Source: Myxococcus fulvus (GTDB taxonomy: Bacteria; Myxococcota; Myxococcia; Myxococcales; Myxococcaceae). Taken from it: a stretch of 64,000 nucleotides of DNA. The stretch lies in assembly GCF_900111765.1 (NCBI RefSeq), contig NZ_FOIB01000013.1:186001-250000 (forward strand), written 5' to 3'. The notes below the pieces were generated by a model. The model did no database searches. It was not told the origin of the DNA and was given only the letters and a program-made list of their open reading frames with translations. Shown here piece by piece: positions 53,426 through 62,644 of this stretch (its first letter is position 1; each line of letters begins with the position of its first letter). Both the position numbers and the translations under genes were made by a program.

Positions 53426-55189
53426 ATGTCGCGAGTGAATCCACCCCCGATGGACACGGGAATGGACGACGGGCTCCAGCTCGACGTCGCCATCATCGGT
53501 GCGGGCGTCTCCGGGCTCTACACGGGCTGGCGGCTGCTCGTCGGGGACCTCGCGGAGGGTGCCACGCGCCCTTCCTCGGTGCACCTCTTCGAGTTGAGTG
53601 AGCGATTGGGCGGCCGCATCGAGTCTGTCTTCCTGCCCGGCATCTCCCTGGCGGCGGAGATTGGCGGCATGCGCTACCTGCAATCGCATGTCATCGTCGA
53701 CTCGCTCATCTCCGACGTCTTCTCCCAGGAGCTGACGCCCCAGGACTTCCCCCTGGGCGACGACAAGCACCACTACCGCTACCTGCGTGGCCAGCGCTTC
53801 AAGGCCGACGAGTGGGCGAACGCCCAGGCGGACCGCCGCACGTTCAAGACGCGCTACTTCCTGCCCGACGAGGTGGTGGGCTTCGACTCGGACCAGCTCT
53901 TCAACAAGGTCATCTACGACGTCCTCATGGCCGACCCCTGGTTCCAGGAGCGCTACTCGAACCAGGTGAAGTTCACCGCGCCCTACGACTACACCTTCGA
54001 GCTCACCGCCCGGGACTGGGACGACATCAAACCCAATCTGACCTATCGCAAGCCAGGGCCCTACCAGGGCAAGAAGGTCAATGACCTGGGCTTCTGGAAC
54101 CTCCTGAAGGACCAGGTGGGCCAGGAGGCCTACGAGTTCCTGGCGGTGGCCGGCGGCTACTACTCCAACACCATCAACTGGAACGCCGCGGAGGCCTTCC
54201 CGTACCTCGTGGGCGACTTCTCGCTCGCGAGCGTGGAATACCAGACGCTCAAGGGCGGCTATGACCAGCTGGGCAACACGCTCGCCCAGCGCTTCGTCGC
54301 CCAGGACCCGAGCGGAAAGCGTGCCCACCTCTGGGGACAGAACGGCCTGACGGCGCTCACCCCCGCGCCGGAGGGCAGCCCGTACCGGTATGTCCTCACC
54401 CTGAACAACGTCCAGAGCGGCAAGTCGTGGACCGTGTACGCCAATGCCGTGGTGCTCGCGATGCCGCGGCGCGCGCTGGAGCTGATTGGCGCGGACCGGT
54501 TCTTCACCCAGCCACAGGTGAGCGCAGAGGTGCGCAAGAACCTGGACGCCGTCATCTCCGAGCCGTCCTTCAAGCTGCTGATGGGCTTCGAGTCCCCCTG
54601 GTGGAACCAGGAGTTCCAGGCCGTGGCGGGCGAGTCGATTACCGACCTGCCCATGCGGCAGTGCTACTACTTCGGTACGGATTCGGTGAACAGCCACTCC
54701 ATCCTGCTCGCCAGCTACAACGACATGCGGACCACGCCCTTCTGGTCCGCGCTGATGGACTCGCCCCACCAGCAGCTCGAGCGCTTCAAGCCCCGGCCCA
54801 CGGCCCTGGCCTCACGCGAGGCGCTGGCCCAGGTGGAGGACCTGCAGGCCCCGGCGGTGATGGTGGCGGAGGCCGTGAGCCAGCTCCAGGAGCTGCACGG
54901 GCCCGCGAACCCCGTCCCCCAGCCGTACGTCTCCTACTTCCGCAACTGGACGGATGACCCCTACGGCGGTGGGTATCACGCGTGGCGCGCCGGGGTGAGC
55001 GTGCGGGACGTGATGCCCTTCATGCGCCGGCCGGACCCGGACGAGCACCTCCACATCTGCGGCGAGGCGTACTCGGACCAGCAGGGCTGGGTGGAGGGCG
55101 CCTTCTGCGAGGCGGAGAAGATGCTCCAGGCGCACTTCGGGCTCGCGTGGCCCGCCTGGTTGGACAGCCAGTACTACCTCGGCTGGTAA
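53426..55189 (+). CDS. Flavin amine oxidase / L-amino-acid oxidase-like protein
   Basis: 587 aa. FAD-binding VAIIGAGVSGLYTG (residues about 21-34), FELSERLGGRIES, the GG(M)RY region and the C-terminal ICGEAYSDQQGWVEGAFCEAEKML are the hallmarks of the monoamine oxidase/L-amino-acid oxidase family. The reaction would be oxidative deamination, making an imine, ammonia and hydrogen peroxide. No signal peptide. First gene of a five-gene operon; GAGAGG precedes the ATG. Substrate unknown: L-amino acid or a protein side chain are both possible. Confidence 0.87.
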   Translation: MSRVNPPPMDTGMDDGLQLDVAIIGAGVSGLYTGWRLLVGDLAEGATRPSSVHLFELSERLGGRIESVFLPGISLAAEIGGMRYLQSHVIVDSLISDVFSQELTPQDFPLGDDKHHYRYLRGQRFKADEWANAQADRRTFKTRYFLPDEVVGFDSDQLFNKVIYDVLMADPWFQERYSNQVKFTAPYDYTFELTARDWDDIKPNLTYRKPGPYQGKKVNDLGFWNLLKDQVGQEAYEFLAVAGGYYSNTINWNAAEAFPYLVGDFSLASVEYQTLKGGYDQLGNTLAQRFVAQDPSGKRAHLWGQNGLTALTPAPEGSPYRYVLTLNNVQSGKSWTVYANAVVLAMPRRALELIGADRFFTQPQVSAEVRKNLDAVISEPSFKLLMGFESPWWNQEFQAVAGESITDLPMRQCYYFGTDSVNSHSILLASYNDMRTTPFWSALMDSPHQQLERFKPRPTALASREALAQVEDLQAPAVMVAEAVSQLQELHGPANPVPQPYVSYFRNWTDDPYGGGYHAWRAGVSVRDVMPFMRRPDPDEHLHICGEAYSDQQGWVEGAFCEAEKMLQAHFGLAWPAWLDSQYYLGW

Positions 55190-55228
55190 CGACAGACACC
55201 CTCCTCCGAAACGAAAGCAGACGAAGAC

Positions 55229-56407
55229 ATGGACTCCTATGACGTGGTCGTCGTGGGCGCGGGCGCCATCGGTCTGTCCGCGGCCTGGTGGTGCTCGAAG
55301 GCTGGCAAGAAGGTCCTGCTGTTGGACCAGTTCGACTTCGACAACGCCTTCTTCTCCTCGAAGGGCGAGTCGCGCTTCTTCCGGGTGATGTACTCGGACC
55401 CGCACCTGTCCCTGCTCGCGCAGTCCGCCTATCCGCTCTGGCGGGAGCTGGAGTCGGACAGCGGCCTGAACGGCATCCTCAACGACACCTCGCTCCTGTT
55501 CTTCGGTCCGCCCAGCGGCGTGGACACGCCCGAGGGGGACTTGAAGGACTCCGAGGCCGTCCTGGAGGAGCAGGGCCTGCCCTTCCAGCGCCTCACCGCG
55601 GCGGACTTCCCGGAGCGCTTCCCCGTGCTCCAGGGCCTGAGCGACGACGTGGTGGGCCTGGTGCAACCCCAGGCGGGCGTCATCGCTGCGGACCGGGCGC
55701 TCCGCGCGCTCGCCGAGCAGTGCCGCGAGCGGGGCGTGGACATGATTCCCCGCCGGACGGTCAGCCGCATCCAGGACGCGCCTGGCCAGGTCACCGTCAC
55801 CACCGCGCAGGGGACCTACACCGGCAAGAAGCTCATCCTGGTGCCGTCCGCGTGGACCAACGGCGTGCTCGACAGCCTGAACATCCAGCTCGCGCTCGAA
55901 ATCTGGAGCATGACGTATGCCTATTTCGAGGTGTCCCCGTCCCAGTACACGTACCCGCTGTGGTTCTACTTCGGCGCGCCGAAGTTCCCCGGGGACGACA
56001 CCACGACCTACTACGGGCTGCCGCCGCTGTTGACGCCCGGCCGCATCAAGGTGGGCACCGACTTCACCTTCCTGAAGTCGCCCCTGCCGCCCACCTCGCC
56101 GCCCCAGGCGGACCCACGCATGGTGGACCTGCTCAACACCTTCATGCGCGAGCACTTCCGGGGGCTGCAATCCCTGGCGGTGGACCCCGTGGGCTGTCTG
56201 TATACGATGACGCCCGATTTGAACTTCGTGCTGGATGTCCTCCCTGGGCATCCGGACGTGCTGCTGTTCACCGGTGACACGGGGCAGGCGTTCAAGTTCG
56301 CGCCGCTGCTCGGGCGAATCCTGTCGGAGCTCGCGCTCACGGGCGTCACGCGCACCAACATCCAGCCCTTCTCCATCCAGCGGCCCGGAATCCTCCGGCC
56401 CCGCTGA
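55229..56407 (+). CDS. Monomeric sarcosine oxidase / N-methyl-tryptophan oxidase-like flavoenzyme
   Basis: 392 aa DAO-family protein. DVVVVGAGAIGLSAAW is the dinucleotide motif. SSKGESRFFRVMY matches the SSHGDTRIIRHAY active-site loop of MSOX, keeping the Arg. Cys323 in VGCLYTMTPD aligns with the Cys that covalently binds FAD in MSOX. It should oxidise a secondary amine or amino acid, releasing peroxide. Second in the operon, 39 bp after the amine oxidase. No signal peptide. Confidence 0.88.
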   Translation: MDSYDVVVVGAGAIGLSAAWWCSKAGKKVLLLDQFDFDNAFFSSKGESRFFRVMYSDPHLSLLAQSAYPLWRELESDSGLNGILNDTSLLFFGPPSGVDTPEGDLKDSEAVLEEQGLPFQRLTAADFPERFPVLQGLSDDVVGLVQPQAGVIAADRALRALAEQCRERGVDMIPRRTVSRIQDAPGQVTVTTAQGTYTGKKLILVPSAWTNGVLDSLNIQLALEIWSMTYAYFEVSPSQYTYPLWFYFGAPKFPGDDTTTYYGLPPLLTPGRIKVGTDFTFLKSPLPPTSPPQADPRMVDLLNTFMREHFRGLQSLAVDPVGCLYTMTPDLNFVLDVLPGHPDVLLFTGDTGQAFKFAPLLGRILSELALTGVTRTNIQPFSIQRPGILRPR

Positions 56408-56440
56408 GCACTCCACCCCGGCAGCACCCCAGAGGTCGTC

Positions 56441-56974
56441 ATGGCAGATACCGAGAACACCGCCAATGTCTTGATTGTCGTGGACGCGGAGAACCTCTAC
56501 CTGGACTACCAGGGGAAGTTCAGCACGGACTCCAATCACCCCGTGGACCTGGGAGAGCCCACCCCGTACGTCTACATGTTCATCCGCTACGACGAGATGC
56601 TCTCGGGCCAGGCCACGGATGACCTGAACATCGTCGTCAACACCAACAACAACATCCGGTGGCGCATCACCTCGCTGACGGGCAACACGCGCTTCAGCGT
56701 CGCGCTCAACGGGTGCGACATCCTGAGAGGGGAGGGCTGCATCACCTCGCCCATCCTCATCGAGCCCACGGTGACGGTGCCCCTGCCGTCGGTGCACGGC
56801 AATCAGGTCACGGTGGACTCGAAGCAGACGTACAAGGATGCCTACTTCCAGGCGACGGCGGTGAACCCGACGACGACGCCCCTGGTCTACACCTTCACGT
56901 TCGCCCTGGCGAACAACGACGGGAACATCCTGAGCTACTTCTCCTGGGACCCGAAGATCACCATCACCGCCTGA
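56441..56974 (+). CDS. Inclusion-body protein, AidA/PixA family (copy 1)
   Basis: 177 aa. The family pattern is present: ANVLIVVDAENLY, YVYMFIRYDE, NNNIRWRITSLTGN (W-R-x-x-S) and the C-terminal SYFSWDPKITI. PixA forms crystals in Xenorhabdus cells and AidA is a quorum-controlled protein of Burkholderia/Ralstonia; their molecular role is unclear. AGAGGT precedes the ATG. Central gene of the oxidase-peroxidase operon, 33 bp after the second oxidase. Confidence 0.87.
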   Translation: MADTENTANVLIVVDAENLYLDYQGKFSTDSNHPVDLGEPTPYVYMFIRYDEMLSGQATDDLNIVVNTNNNIRWRITSLTGNTRFSVALNGCDILRGEGCITSPILIEPTVTVPLPSVHGNQVTVDSKQTYKDAYFQATAVNPTTTPLVYTFTFALANNDGNILSYFSWDPKITITA

Positions 56975-57037
56975 CGCGGGCCGCGCGGGTGGATGTCTGG
57001 AGTTGTCTCGACTCGAACTGCAAGGAACAGGTGCGTC

Positions 57038-57571
57038 ATGGCTCAGGATGATGGCTTCATCGATGTGCTTACCGTGGTGGATGTGGACAAGGTGCTGAAG
57101 GAGTACGGCGCCAACGGCTCGGCGGACGAGCCGGGGGTGGCCATCGCGGACTGTGTGTACATGCTGGTGCGCAAGGACGATGCGGTGGGCATGGAGGCCA
57201 TCTCCGAGCTGACCGTCGCGGCCAAGACGAGCGACACGCTGCGCTGGCGGATGGCGTCGCTGACGCTCAACACCAGCTACTCGGCGGTGCTCTACAAGAT
57301 GCGCGTCTCCGGCAATGCCCAGTGCATCTCGCCGCCCCAGCCCCTGGTGTCCCACATCAAGGTGCCGGTCCCCGAGGTCGCCGGTGGCCAGGTGGATGGC
57401 TACAACACCCAGCCCTATGTGGACTTCTTTTTCCAGTCCACCGCGCTGCAGCCCACCGCCGCGCTGACGGACCAGAAGGTGACCTACCAGCTCTACGTCC
57501 AGGTGACGGACAACCTGGGCAACAAGGTGGGGACGTACTCGTGGGACCCGTACATCACCATCACCACCTGA
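57038..57571 (+). CDS. Inclusion-body protein, AidA/PixA family (copy 2)
   Basis: 177 aa, equal in length to the gene before it and clearly a divergent paralogue: IDVLTVVDVDKV, DCVYMLVRKDD, SDTLRWRMASLTLN and GTYSWDPYITI line up with copy 1. Identity is low outside these blocks, so the duplication is old or the pair was acquired together. Two Cys (IADCVYM, NAQCISPP) occur. An ATG at 57038 is chosen since AGGAACAGGTG precedes it. Confidence 0.87.
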   Translation: MAQDDGFIDVLTVVDVDKVLKEYGANGSADEPGVAIADCVYMLVRKDDAVGMEAISELTVAAKTSDTLRWRMASLTLNTSYSAVLYKMRVSGNAQCISPPQPLVSHIKVPVPEVAGGQVDGYNTQPYVDFFFQSTALQPTAALTDQKVTYQLYVQVTDNLGNKVGTYSWDPYITITT

Positions 57572-57602
57572 GCCACGCCGCTCGACACACAGGAGATTCG
57601 TC

Positions 57603-59114
57603 ATGAGTGACAAGATTCCTCCGCGCGTCACGGCCGCGCTCCCGGGCAGCGGCTGTCCATTCCACCGGGGCACCGGGTCGGCCATGTTGTCCAAGGCGCC
57701 GTCCGGCAACCTGGTGCGCCCCCACGGCGTCGTGGGCCCCGCCGTCTCCAGCAAGTCCGCGCAGTCCCTCACCGGGGACAACGGCCCCGTCGTCTCCGAC
57801 TTCTTCCGCATGTTCCCGGACCTGCGTCCCTCCGTCTTCAACGTGGAGGACCTCCGCGCCCTCACGCTGCCGGGCGGGCCCATGGACGATGCCCGGCTGG
57901 GCCCGAGCGTGCCGCAGGACAACCCCACCATCTCCGCGGGCTACACGTTCCTGGGCCAGTTCCTGGACCATGACCTGACGTTCGACGTGTTCTCGGACAT
58001 CAACAGCCGGGGCACCCAGCCCAACCAGACGCGCGACGCCATCACCCCGACCCTGGACCTGGGCAACATCTATGGCCGGGGGCCGGTGCAGGACGCCTTC
58101 CTGTTCGACGCGAAGGACGGCGCCACGCTCTTGTTCGGGCGGCAGGACAACCCGGACGGGGACGTGCTGCGCAACGTCCAGGGCACGGCCATCATCGGAG
58201 ACCCGCGCAACGACGACAACATGTTCGTCAATCAGCTGCACCTGGCCTTCATCAAGTTCCACAACCAGGTGGTGAAGGACCTGTCGGGCTCGTTCTCCGG
58301 AGGTGCGCTCTTCGCCGAGGCCTCACAGCGAGTGCGCTGGCACTACCAATGGATCGTCTACCATGACTTCGTGCGCCGCTTCGTCGGCGACGAGCTCTAC
58401 GGCAAGCTGGTGAACCAGGGGCCGCAGTACTTCCCGCCCAACCTCCAGCAGATCCCCATCGAGTTCTCCGCCGCCGCCTACCGCATGGGGCACGCGACGA
58501 TTCGGGAGACGTACACCGTCAACGCGAGCTACTCGAACGTGCAGATCTTCGACCTGCACCAGCCCGGGACGTTCCTCAGCCCGGAGAAGCGCGTGGACTG
58601 GAAGAACTTCTTCAACCTGGGCTCCGGCGTCACTCCGCAGGGCGCCAAGCTGTTCGACACGTACCTGGCCTCGGAGCTGTTGAACCTGCCGGAGGCCCTC
58701 ATCCCGGGCTTCGACCATCCGCAGTACCAGGGCAAGCCGGACCCGCTGTACCTGTCGCTCGCGGGGCGCAACCTGCTGCGCCAGAACGAGTTCACCCTGC
58801 CGGCCGGACAGACCGTGGCCGAGGCGCTGGGGACGACCCGCTACGCCAACTCCCAGCTGGGTCTGCCGCAGGGGTGGGGGAGCACGGTGGCGCCGCTCTG
58901 GTACTACATCCTCAAGGAGGCGAACCTGGCCAACCAGGGCCGCTTCCTCGGACCGGTGGGTGGGCGCATCGTCGGGGAGACGTTCTTCAGCGTCCTGCTC
59001 AACGACCCCACGTCCTTCCTCCAGAACAAGGGCTGGAAGCCCACCTACGGCTCGGGCGGAGACTTCACCATCGCGGACCTGCTGCGCATCGCGGACGCGT
59101 ACAAGAAGTCCTGA
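57603..59114 (+). CDS. Animal-type heme peroxidase (peroxicin-like)
   Basis: 503 aa. QFLDHDLTFD carries the distal His123, IGDPRNDDN the catalytic Arg, and YRMGHATIRETY the proximal His297, all as in animal heme peroxidases (PF03098). LYILKEANLANQGRF-like and VGGRIVGETFFSVLLNDPTSF at the C-terminus are conserved in bacterial members. It would use peroxide to oxidise halide, thiocyanate or an organic substrate. A CPFHRG near the N-terminus precedes the domain. No signal peptide. Last in the operon; AGGAG precedes the ATG. Confidence 0.9.
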   Translation: MSDKIPPRVTAALPGSGCPFHRGTGSAMLSKAPSGNLVRPHGVVGPAVSSKSAQSLTGDNGPVVSDFFRMFPDLRPSVFNVEDLRALTLPGGPMDDARLGPSVPQDNPTISAGYTFLGQFLDHDLTFDVFSDINSRGTQPNQTRDAITPTLDLGNIYGRGPVQDAFLFDAKDGATLLFGRQDNPDGDVLRNVQGTAIIGDPRNDDNMFVNQLHLAFIKFHNQVVKDLSGSFSGGALFAEASQRVRWHYQWIVYHDFVRRFVGDELYGKLVNQGPQYFPPNLQQIPIEFSAAAYRMGHATIRETYTVNASYSNVQIFDLHQPGTFLSPEKRVDWKNFFNLGSGVTPQGAKLFDTYLASELLNLPEALIPGFDHPQYQGKPDPLYLSLAGRNLLRQNEFTLPAGQTVAEALGTTRYANSQLGLPQGWGSTVAPLWYYILKEANLANQGRFLGPVGGRIVGETFFSVLLNDPTSFLQNKGWKPTYGSGGDFTIADLLRIADAYKKS

Positions 59115-59130
59115 GCCGCGCTCCTCCAGA

Positions 59131-59169
59131 CGGGCCGCATGGGACCTCGTGTCCGTTCCCTGCGGCCCG
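59131..59169. terminator. Terminator after the peroxidase gene
   Basis: CGGGCCGCA (59131-59139) pairs with TGCGGCCCG (59161-59169), 9 bp, with an inner GGGA/TCCC pair. It ends the operon and also the convergent gene at 59194. Confidence 0.6.
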
Positions 59170-59193
59170 GTCTCCTGGGCGAGGGCTGATGCG

Positions 59194-60486
59194 TCAGCGG
59201 CGCGCCTTGTGCTGGCCCGCGTTGGTGGCGTCCGCGCGGAGGCACATCACCGAGTACAGGTTCATCGTGTAGAGGTTGTTCTCCGGCGCCAGGTCGGAGG
59301 CCTTCTGGAACAGGGCCGTGGCGCGCTCGTAGTCCCGGTGGTGGTTCAGCAGAATCATCCCCAGGCGGTTGTAGAGCGGTGCGGGGTGGGGGAGCAGGCC
59401 GATGCCCCGCTCCAGCAACTCGATGGCCTCCGCCCACCGTCCCGCCTGCTCCAACCGGATGACGCGCTGGAGGACATCCTCGTTGGCGTCCTCCACGAAG
59501 GGCTTGGGCACCGCGCGCCCGGCCTGCGCCACTGAGGGAACGGGCGGAGGCGTCGGCTCGGCCGGGACGGAGGCCGCGCGGGCTGTCGGCGCGGGGGGCT
59601 CGTAGAGCCGGGTGACGCCCCGTTCCCCGAGCGACGCGAAGAGCGCGCGCAGCTCCACCTCCGCGAGCTGGGTGATGAGCGACAGGTCCGACAGCGACGT
59701 GTGCCCGTCGACGAGGGAGAGCACATACGCCTCGAAGGGGCTGAGCCGCAGGTTCGTCACGCTCAACCCGCCCACCAGGAACGGCCGGGCCTGTGAGCCC
59801 TCCTGGGCCGTGTCGAACGGCGCCAGCCGCGTGGCCTCCGACTGTGGAGCGCGAGGGGTGCCCGAGGTGCCCTGTCGCTCGGGCTGGGTCAGGAGCGCGC
59901 GGACCAGGGAGACGTTGTCGCGGGGAGGCAGGTCCTCGACGTGGCGCACCAGCAACAGCTCACAGCGGGGGCACTGGAAGCCCTTGGGGAGCGTGGGCGC
60001 GCCGCAGTGGGGACAGGCCTCGTCCTCCGGCGGATGCTCGAAGGCGTCCGCCACCGCGTAGTAGTGCTTGCGGATGGCCGCGCGGATGGACCTGCGCACG
60101 GCGACGAAGGGCAGCACCTGCGTGACGCCCACGGTGCGGACAATCTCCTCCAGCGCGCGCTGGCGCTGCGGCTCCGCGATGGCCACGTAGAGGACGCCCT
60201 GGGCCAGTCGCAGGGGCATGAAGTCGAAGCCCTCTGCGAGCCGCACGGGGACCTTCTCCAGCAGGGCGGGGTCCACCTTCGCCAGCTTGAGCTTCTCGGT
60301 GGAGACGAAGCGCGTCGAGAGCGTCTGCGCCAGCAGCCGCAGCACCGGTGTTTCGTCCACGCCCAGCCGCACCAGGCACTCACCCAGCTTCTGGCCCGTC
60401 TCTTGTTGATGCGCGAGCGCTCGCGACAACAGCTCCGGCGTCAACACGCCTTCCAGCACCAGCCGCTCGCCGAGTCTCCGCGTCAT
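59194..60486 (-). CDS. MshEN (GspE-N) domain protein with zinc ribbon and TPR
   Basis: 430 aa. Residues 3-140 hold tandem MshEN-type repeats: RRLGERLVLEGVLTPELLSRAL and QKLGECLVRLGVDETPVLRLLA, the pattern that binds cyclic-di-GMP in MshE. There is no Walker ATPase. A zinc ribbon CPHCG...CPRCE (about 160-180), a DUF4388/winged region (about 235-290) and about two TPR units (AIELLERGIGLLPHPAPLYNRLGMIL) follow. A cytoplasmic c-di-GMP-responsive adaptor is inferred. The next gene divergently upstream is at 60777. Confidence 0.75.
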   Translation of the reverse strand: MTRRLGERLVLEGVLTPELLSRALAHQQETGQKLGECLVRLGVDETPVLRLLAQTLSTRFVSTEKLKLAKVDPALLEKVPVRLAEGFDFMPLRLAQGVLYVAIAEPQRQRALEEIVRTVGVTQVLPFVAVRRSIRAAIRKHYYAVADAFEHPPEDEACPHCGAPTLPKGFQCPRCELLLVRHVEDLPPRDNVSLVRALLTQPERQGTSGTPRAPQSEATRLAPFDTAQEGSQARPFLVGGLSVTNLRLSPFEAYVLSLVDGHTSLSDLSLITQLAEVELRALFASLGERGVTRLYEPPAPTARAASVPAEPTPPPVPSVAQAGRAVPKPFVEDANEDVLQRVIRLEQAGRWAEAIELLERGIGLLPHPAPLYNRLGMILLNHHRDYERATALFQKASDLAPENNLYTMNLYSVMCLRADATNAGQHKARR

Positions 60487-60776
60487 GCGGCGGATTCAAG
60501 GACGGCATCCCTCGTCCCGTCCACCTCGGAGAAGGTCTTGTCGTCGGAAGGATGGGGAAGGGGTTCTCCTGAATCGTGACTCAGGTCTCACCCGAGAGGC
60601 GCCCTATGATTCCGCGCGCTTATGGGGCGTGGAACGGGGGGGCACCTGGGCGGGGCCGAGGGGACTCGCCTCCAGGGGGAGTCGTCCACCGCCGGAATCG
60701 TGGCGCTCACCGATGCCGGGCGGCGCTTCGCAGATGTGCCGCACACGGGGTGAGCGGGTTCCGGAATCCTCCGCGC
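60487..60776. other. 290-bp divergent intergenic region
   Basis: Between the MshEN gene and the serine hydrolase. I see no supported gene, strong repeat or clear promoter. In-frame codons upstream of 60777 exist but lack a signal and a ribosome site. Confidence 0.4.
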
Positions 60777-62492
60777 ATGAGACCTTCTCTTTCCCTCCTG
60801 CTGTGGGTGGCCCTCGTCTCGTGGGGGCTGGTGGTTCCTGTCGCCCGAGCCCAACCGGTGCGAGAGACCCGGGCCCAGCGTCACGCCCGCGTCGATGCGC
60901 TCTTCGCGACCTGGCGCGGCAAGGCGTCGCCCGGCTGCGGCGTGGGCGTCTCGCGCGACGGCACGCGCGACTACATGAAGGGGCATGGCCTGGCGAACCT
61001 GGAGTTCGGCGTGCCGCTCACCCCGCGCTCCTCGTTCAACCTGGCGTCCATCACCAAGCAGTTCGTCGCGTTCTCCATCGGCCTGTTGGCGCAGGAGGGG
61101 AAGCTGTCGCTGGATGACGATGTGCGCAAGCACGTGCCGGAGCTGCCCGACCACGGCAAGCCCATCACCGTCGCGCACCTGATGCACCACATCAGCGGGC
61201 TGCGCGAACAGGGCCAGCTGCTCTCCCTGGCGGGATGGCGCTCCGAGGACCTGTACACCGAGGAGGATGTCCTCTGGGTCCAGTCGCGGCAGCGCGGGGT
61301 GAACTTCGCGGCGGGCGAGGAGGTCCTCTACGTCAATGCCGCGTACTCGCTGCTGGGCGTCATCGTGCGACGCGTGTCCGGCAAGTCGCTGCGGGCGTTC
61401 GCCGACGAGCGCATCTTCAAGCCGCTCGGCATGGCGGACACCTCCTTCCGCGACGACCAGGAGCCGCCCATTCCCCAGCGTGTGACGGGATACATGCCCC
61501 GCGCGGAAGGAGGATGGCGGTTGAGCGCGGCGGACCTCGGGTTCAAGGGCACGAGCGCCGTGTACTCGTCGGTGAATGACATGCTGACGTGGCAGCAGAA
61601 CCTGCTCGATGGCCGCCTCGGTGGGACGGCCCTGAGGGACCTGCTCCAGACCTCGGGCCGATTGAACGACGGCAGGGAGACGGGCTACGGCGGTGGGCTG
61701 CGGCTGGGGACGTACCGGGGGCTGCGCACGGTGACCCATGACGGGTACATGGTGGGCTTCCGCACGGAGAGCATCCTCTTTCCCGCGCAGAAGCTGGCCA
61801 TCACCGTGTTGTGCAACGACGGGAAGATCGACCCGACGGTGCTCGCGCGGAAGGTGGCCGAGGTGTACCTGGGCAACCTCCTGAAGGACACGACCCCGCC
61901 CGCCGTGGTGGTGCCCGAGGAGGAGCTGGCGGCGCTGGCCGGCAACTACTGGAGTCCCCAGACGGACGAGGTGGTGCGGCTGGAGGTGAAGGAGGGCGCG
62001 CTGCGCGAGGTGGGTTCCCCCTCGAAGTTGACTCCCATCGGTCAGGGGCAGTTCCTGCCGGCGGAGCCGACGCCGGGACTGTGGCGCTTCGATGCCTCGG
62101 CGGCGCCCGGCGCGCCCGCGTTGGGCATCCGGGACTTCTGGCCGACGACGCGAGAGTTCATCCGCGTGCGCGAGCCGATGCCCACGGCGGGCGAGCTGGA
62201 GGCCCTGGTCGGGAAGTACCGCAGCGACGAGGTGGACATGACGTACACGGTGCGACTCGTCGACGGGAAGCTGGCGCTGAGCTGGTTCCGTCGCGACGAC
62301 CTCATGCTCGAGCCCGTGGGAGGCAATCGCTTCGTGAGTTCGTTCGGCGCGGTGTCCTTCACGAAGGGGGCGTCTGGCGGCGTCGATGGCATGTTGGTGA
62401 GCAGCCGGCGCCTGCGCCGCTTCCGCGCGGAGCGCGTGTCGCAGCCCGCTCCCGTGCCCTCCGTGAGCACCAGTACTCCCGGCCCGCGCTGA
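60777..62492 (+). CDS. Class-C beta-lactamase-family serine hydrolase
   Basis: 571 aa. Signal peptide (MRPSLSLLLWVALVSWGLVVPVARAQ). SxxK in LASITKQF (nucleophile Ser), YVNAAYSLLG (YxN) and THDGYMVGF (HxG, third motif) form the complete active site of the class C/DD-peptidase/esterase family. The C-terminal 180 residues hold two lipocalin-like domains (LAGNYWSPQTDEVVRL, LVGKYRSDEVDMTYTV) as in Pab87-type D-aminopeptidases. It acts outside the cytoplasm. Likely substrate: D-amino acid peptides or esters, not penicillins. Confidence 0.88.
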   Translation: MRPSLSLLLWVALVSWGLVVPVARAQPVRETRAQRHARVDALFATWRGKASPGCGVGVSRDGTRDYMKGHGLANLEFGVPLTPRSSFNLASITKQFVAFSIGLLAQEGKLSLDDDVRKHVPELPDHGKPITVAHLMHHISGLREQGQLLSLAGWRSEDLYTEEDVLWVQSRQRGVNFAAGEEVLYVNAAYSLLGVIVRRVSGKSLRAFADERIFKPLGMADTSFRDDQEPPIPQRVTGYMPRAEGGWRLSAADLGFKGTSAVYSSVNDMLTWQQNLLDGRLGGTALRDLLQTSGRLNDGRETGYGGGLRLGTYRGLRTVTHDGYMVGFRTESILFPAQKLAITVLCNDGKIDPTVLARKVAEVYLGNLLKDTTPPAVVVPEEELAALAGNYWSPQTDEVVRLEVKEGALREVGSPSKLTPIGQGQFLPAEPTPGLWRFDASAAPGAPALGIRDFWPTTREFIRVREPMPTAGELEALVGKYRSDEVDMTYTVRLVDGKLALSWFRRDDLMLEPVGGNRFVSSFGAVSFTKGASGGVDGMLVSSRRLRRFRAERVSQPAPVPSVSTSTPGPR

Positions 62493-62644
62493 CGCGCCGC
62501 GCGGGCATGTGTTTGATTGCATGGGAATCGTACAGCGCGCTGCTCGTTTCGCCGAAGAATGCACCGTCGGTGATGACCAGGATTCACCAGGGTTTCGTAT
62601 CTCTCACGGCTATCTCAGCCGATGTTCCTTCCAGGAGAGAGAGA

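Noticed and set aside
54812-57931. A 1039-codon minus-strand open frame
   Set aside because: It lies antisense to four genes with strong motifs; high GC content creates such frames.
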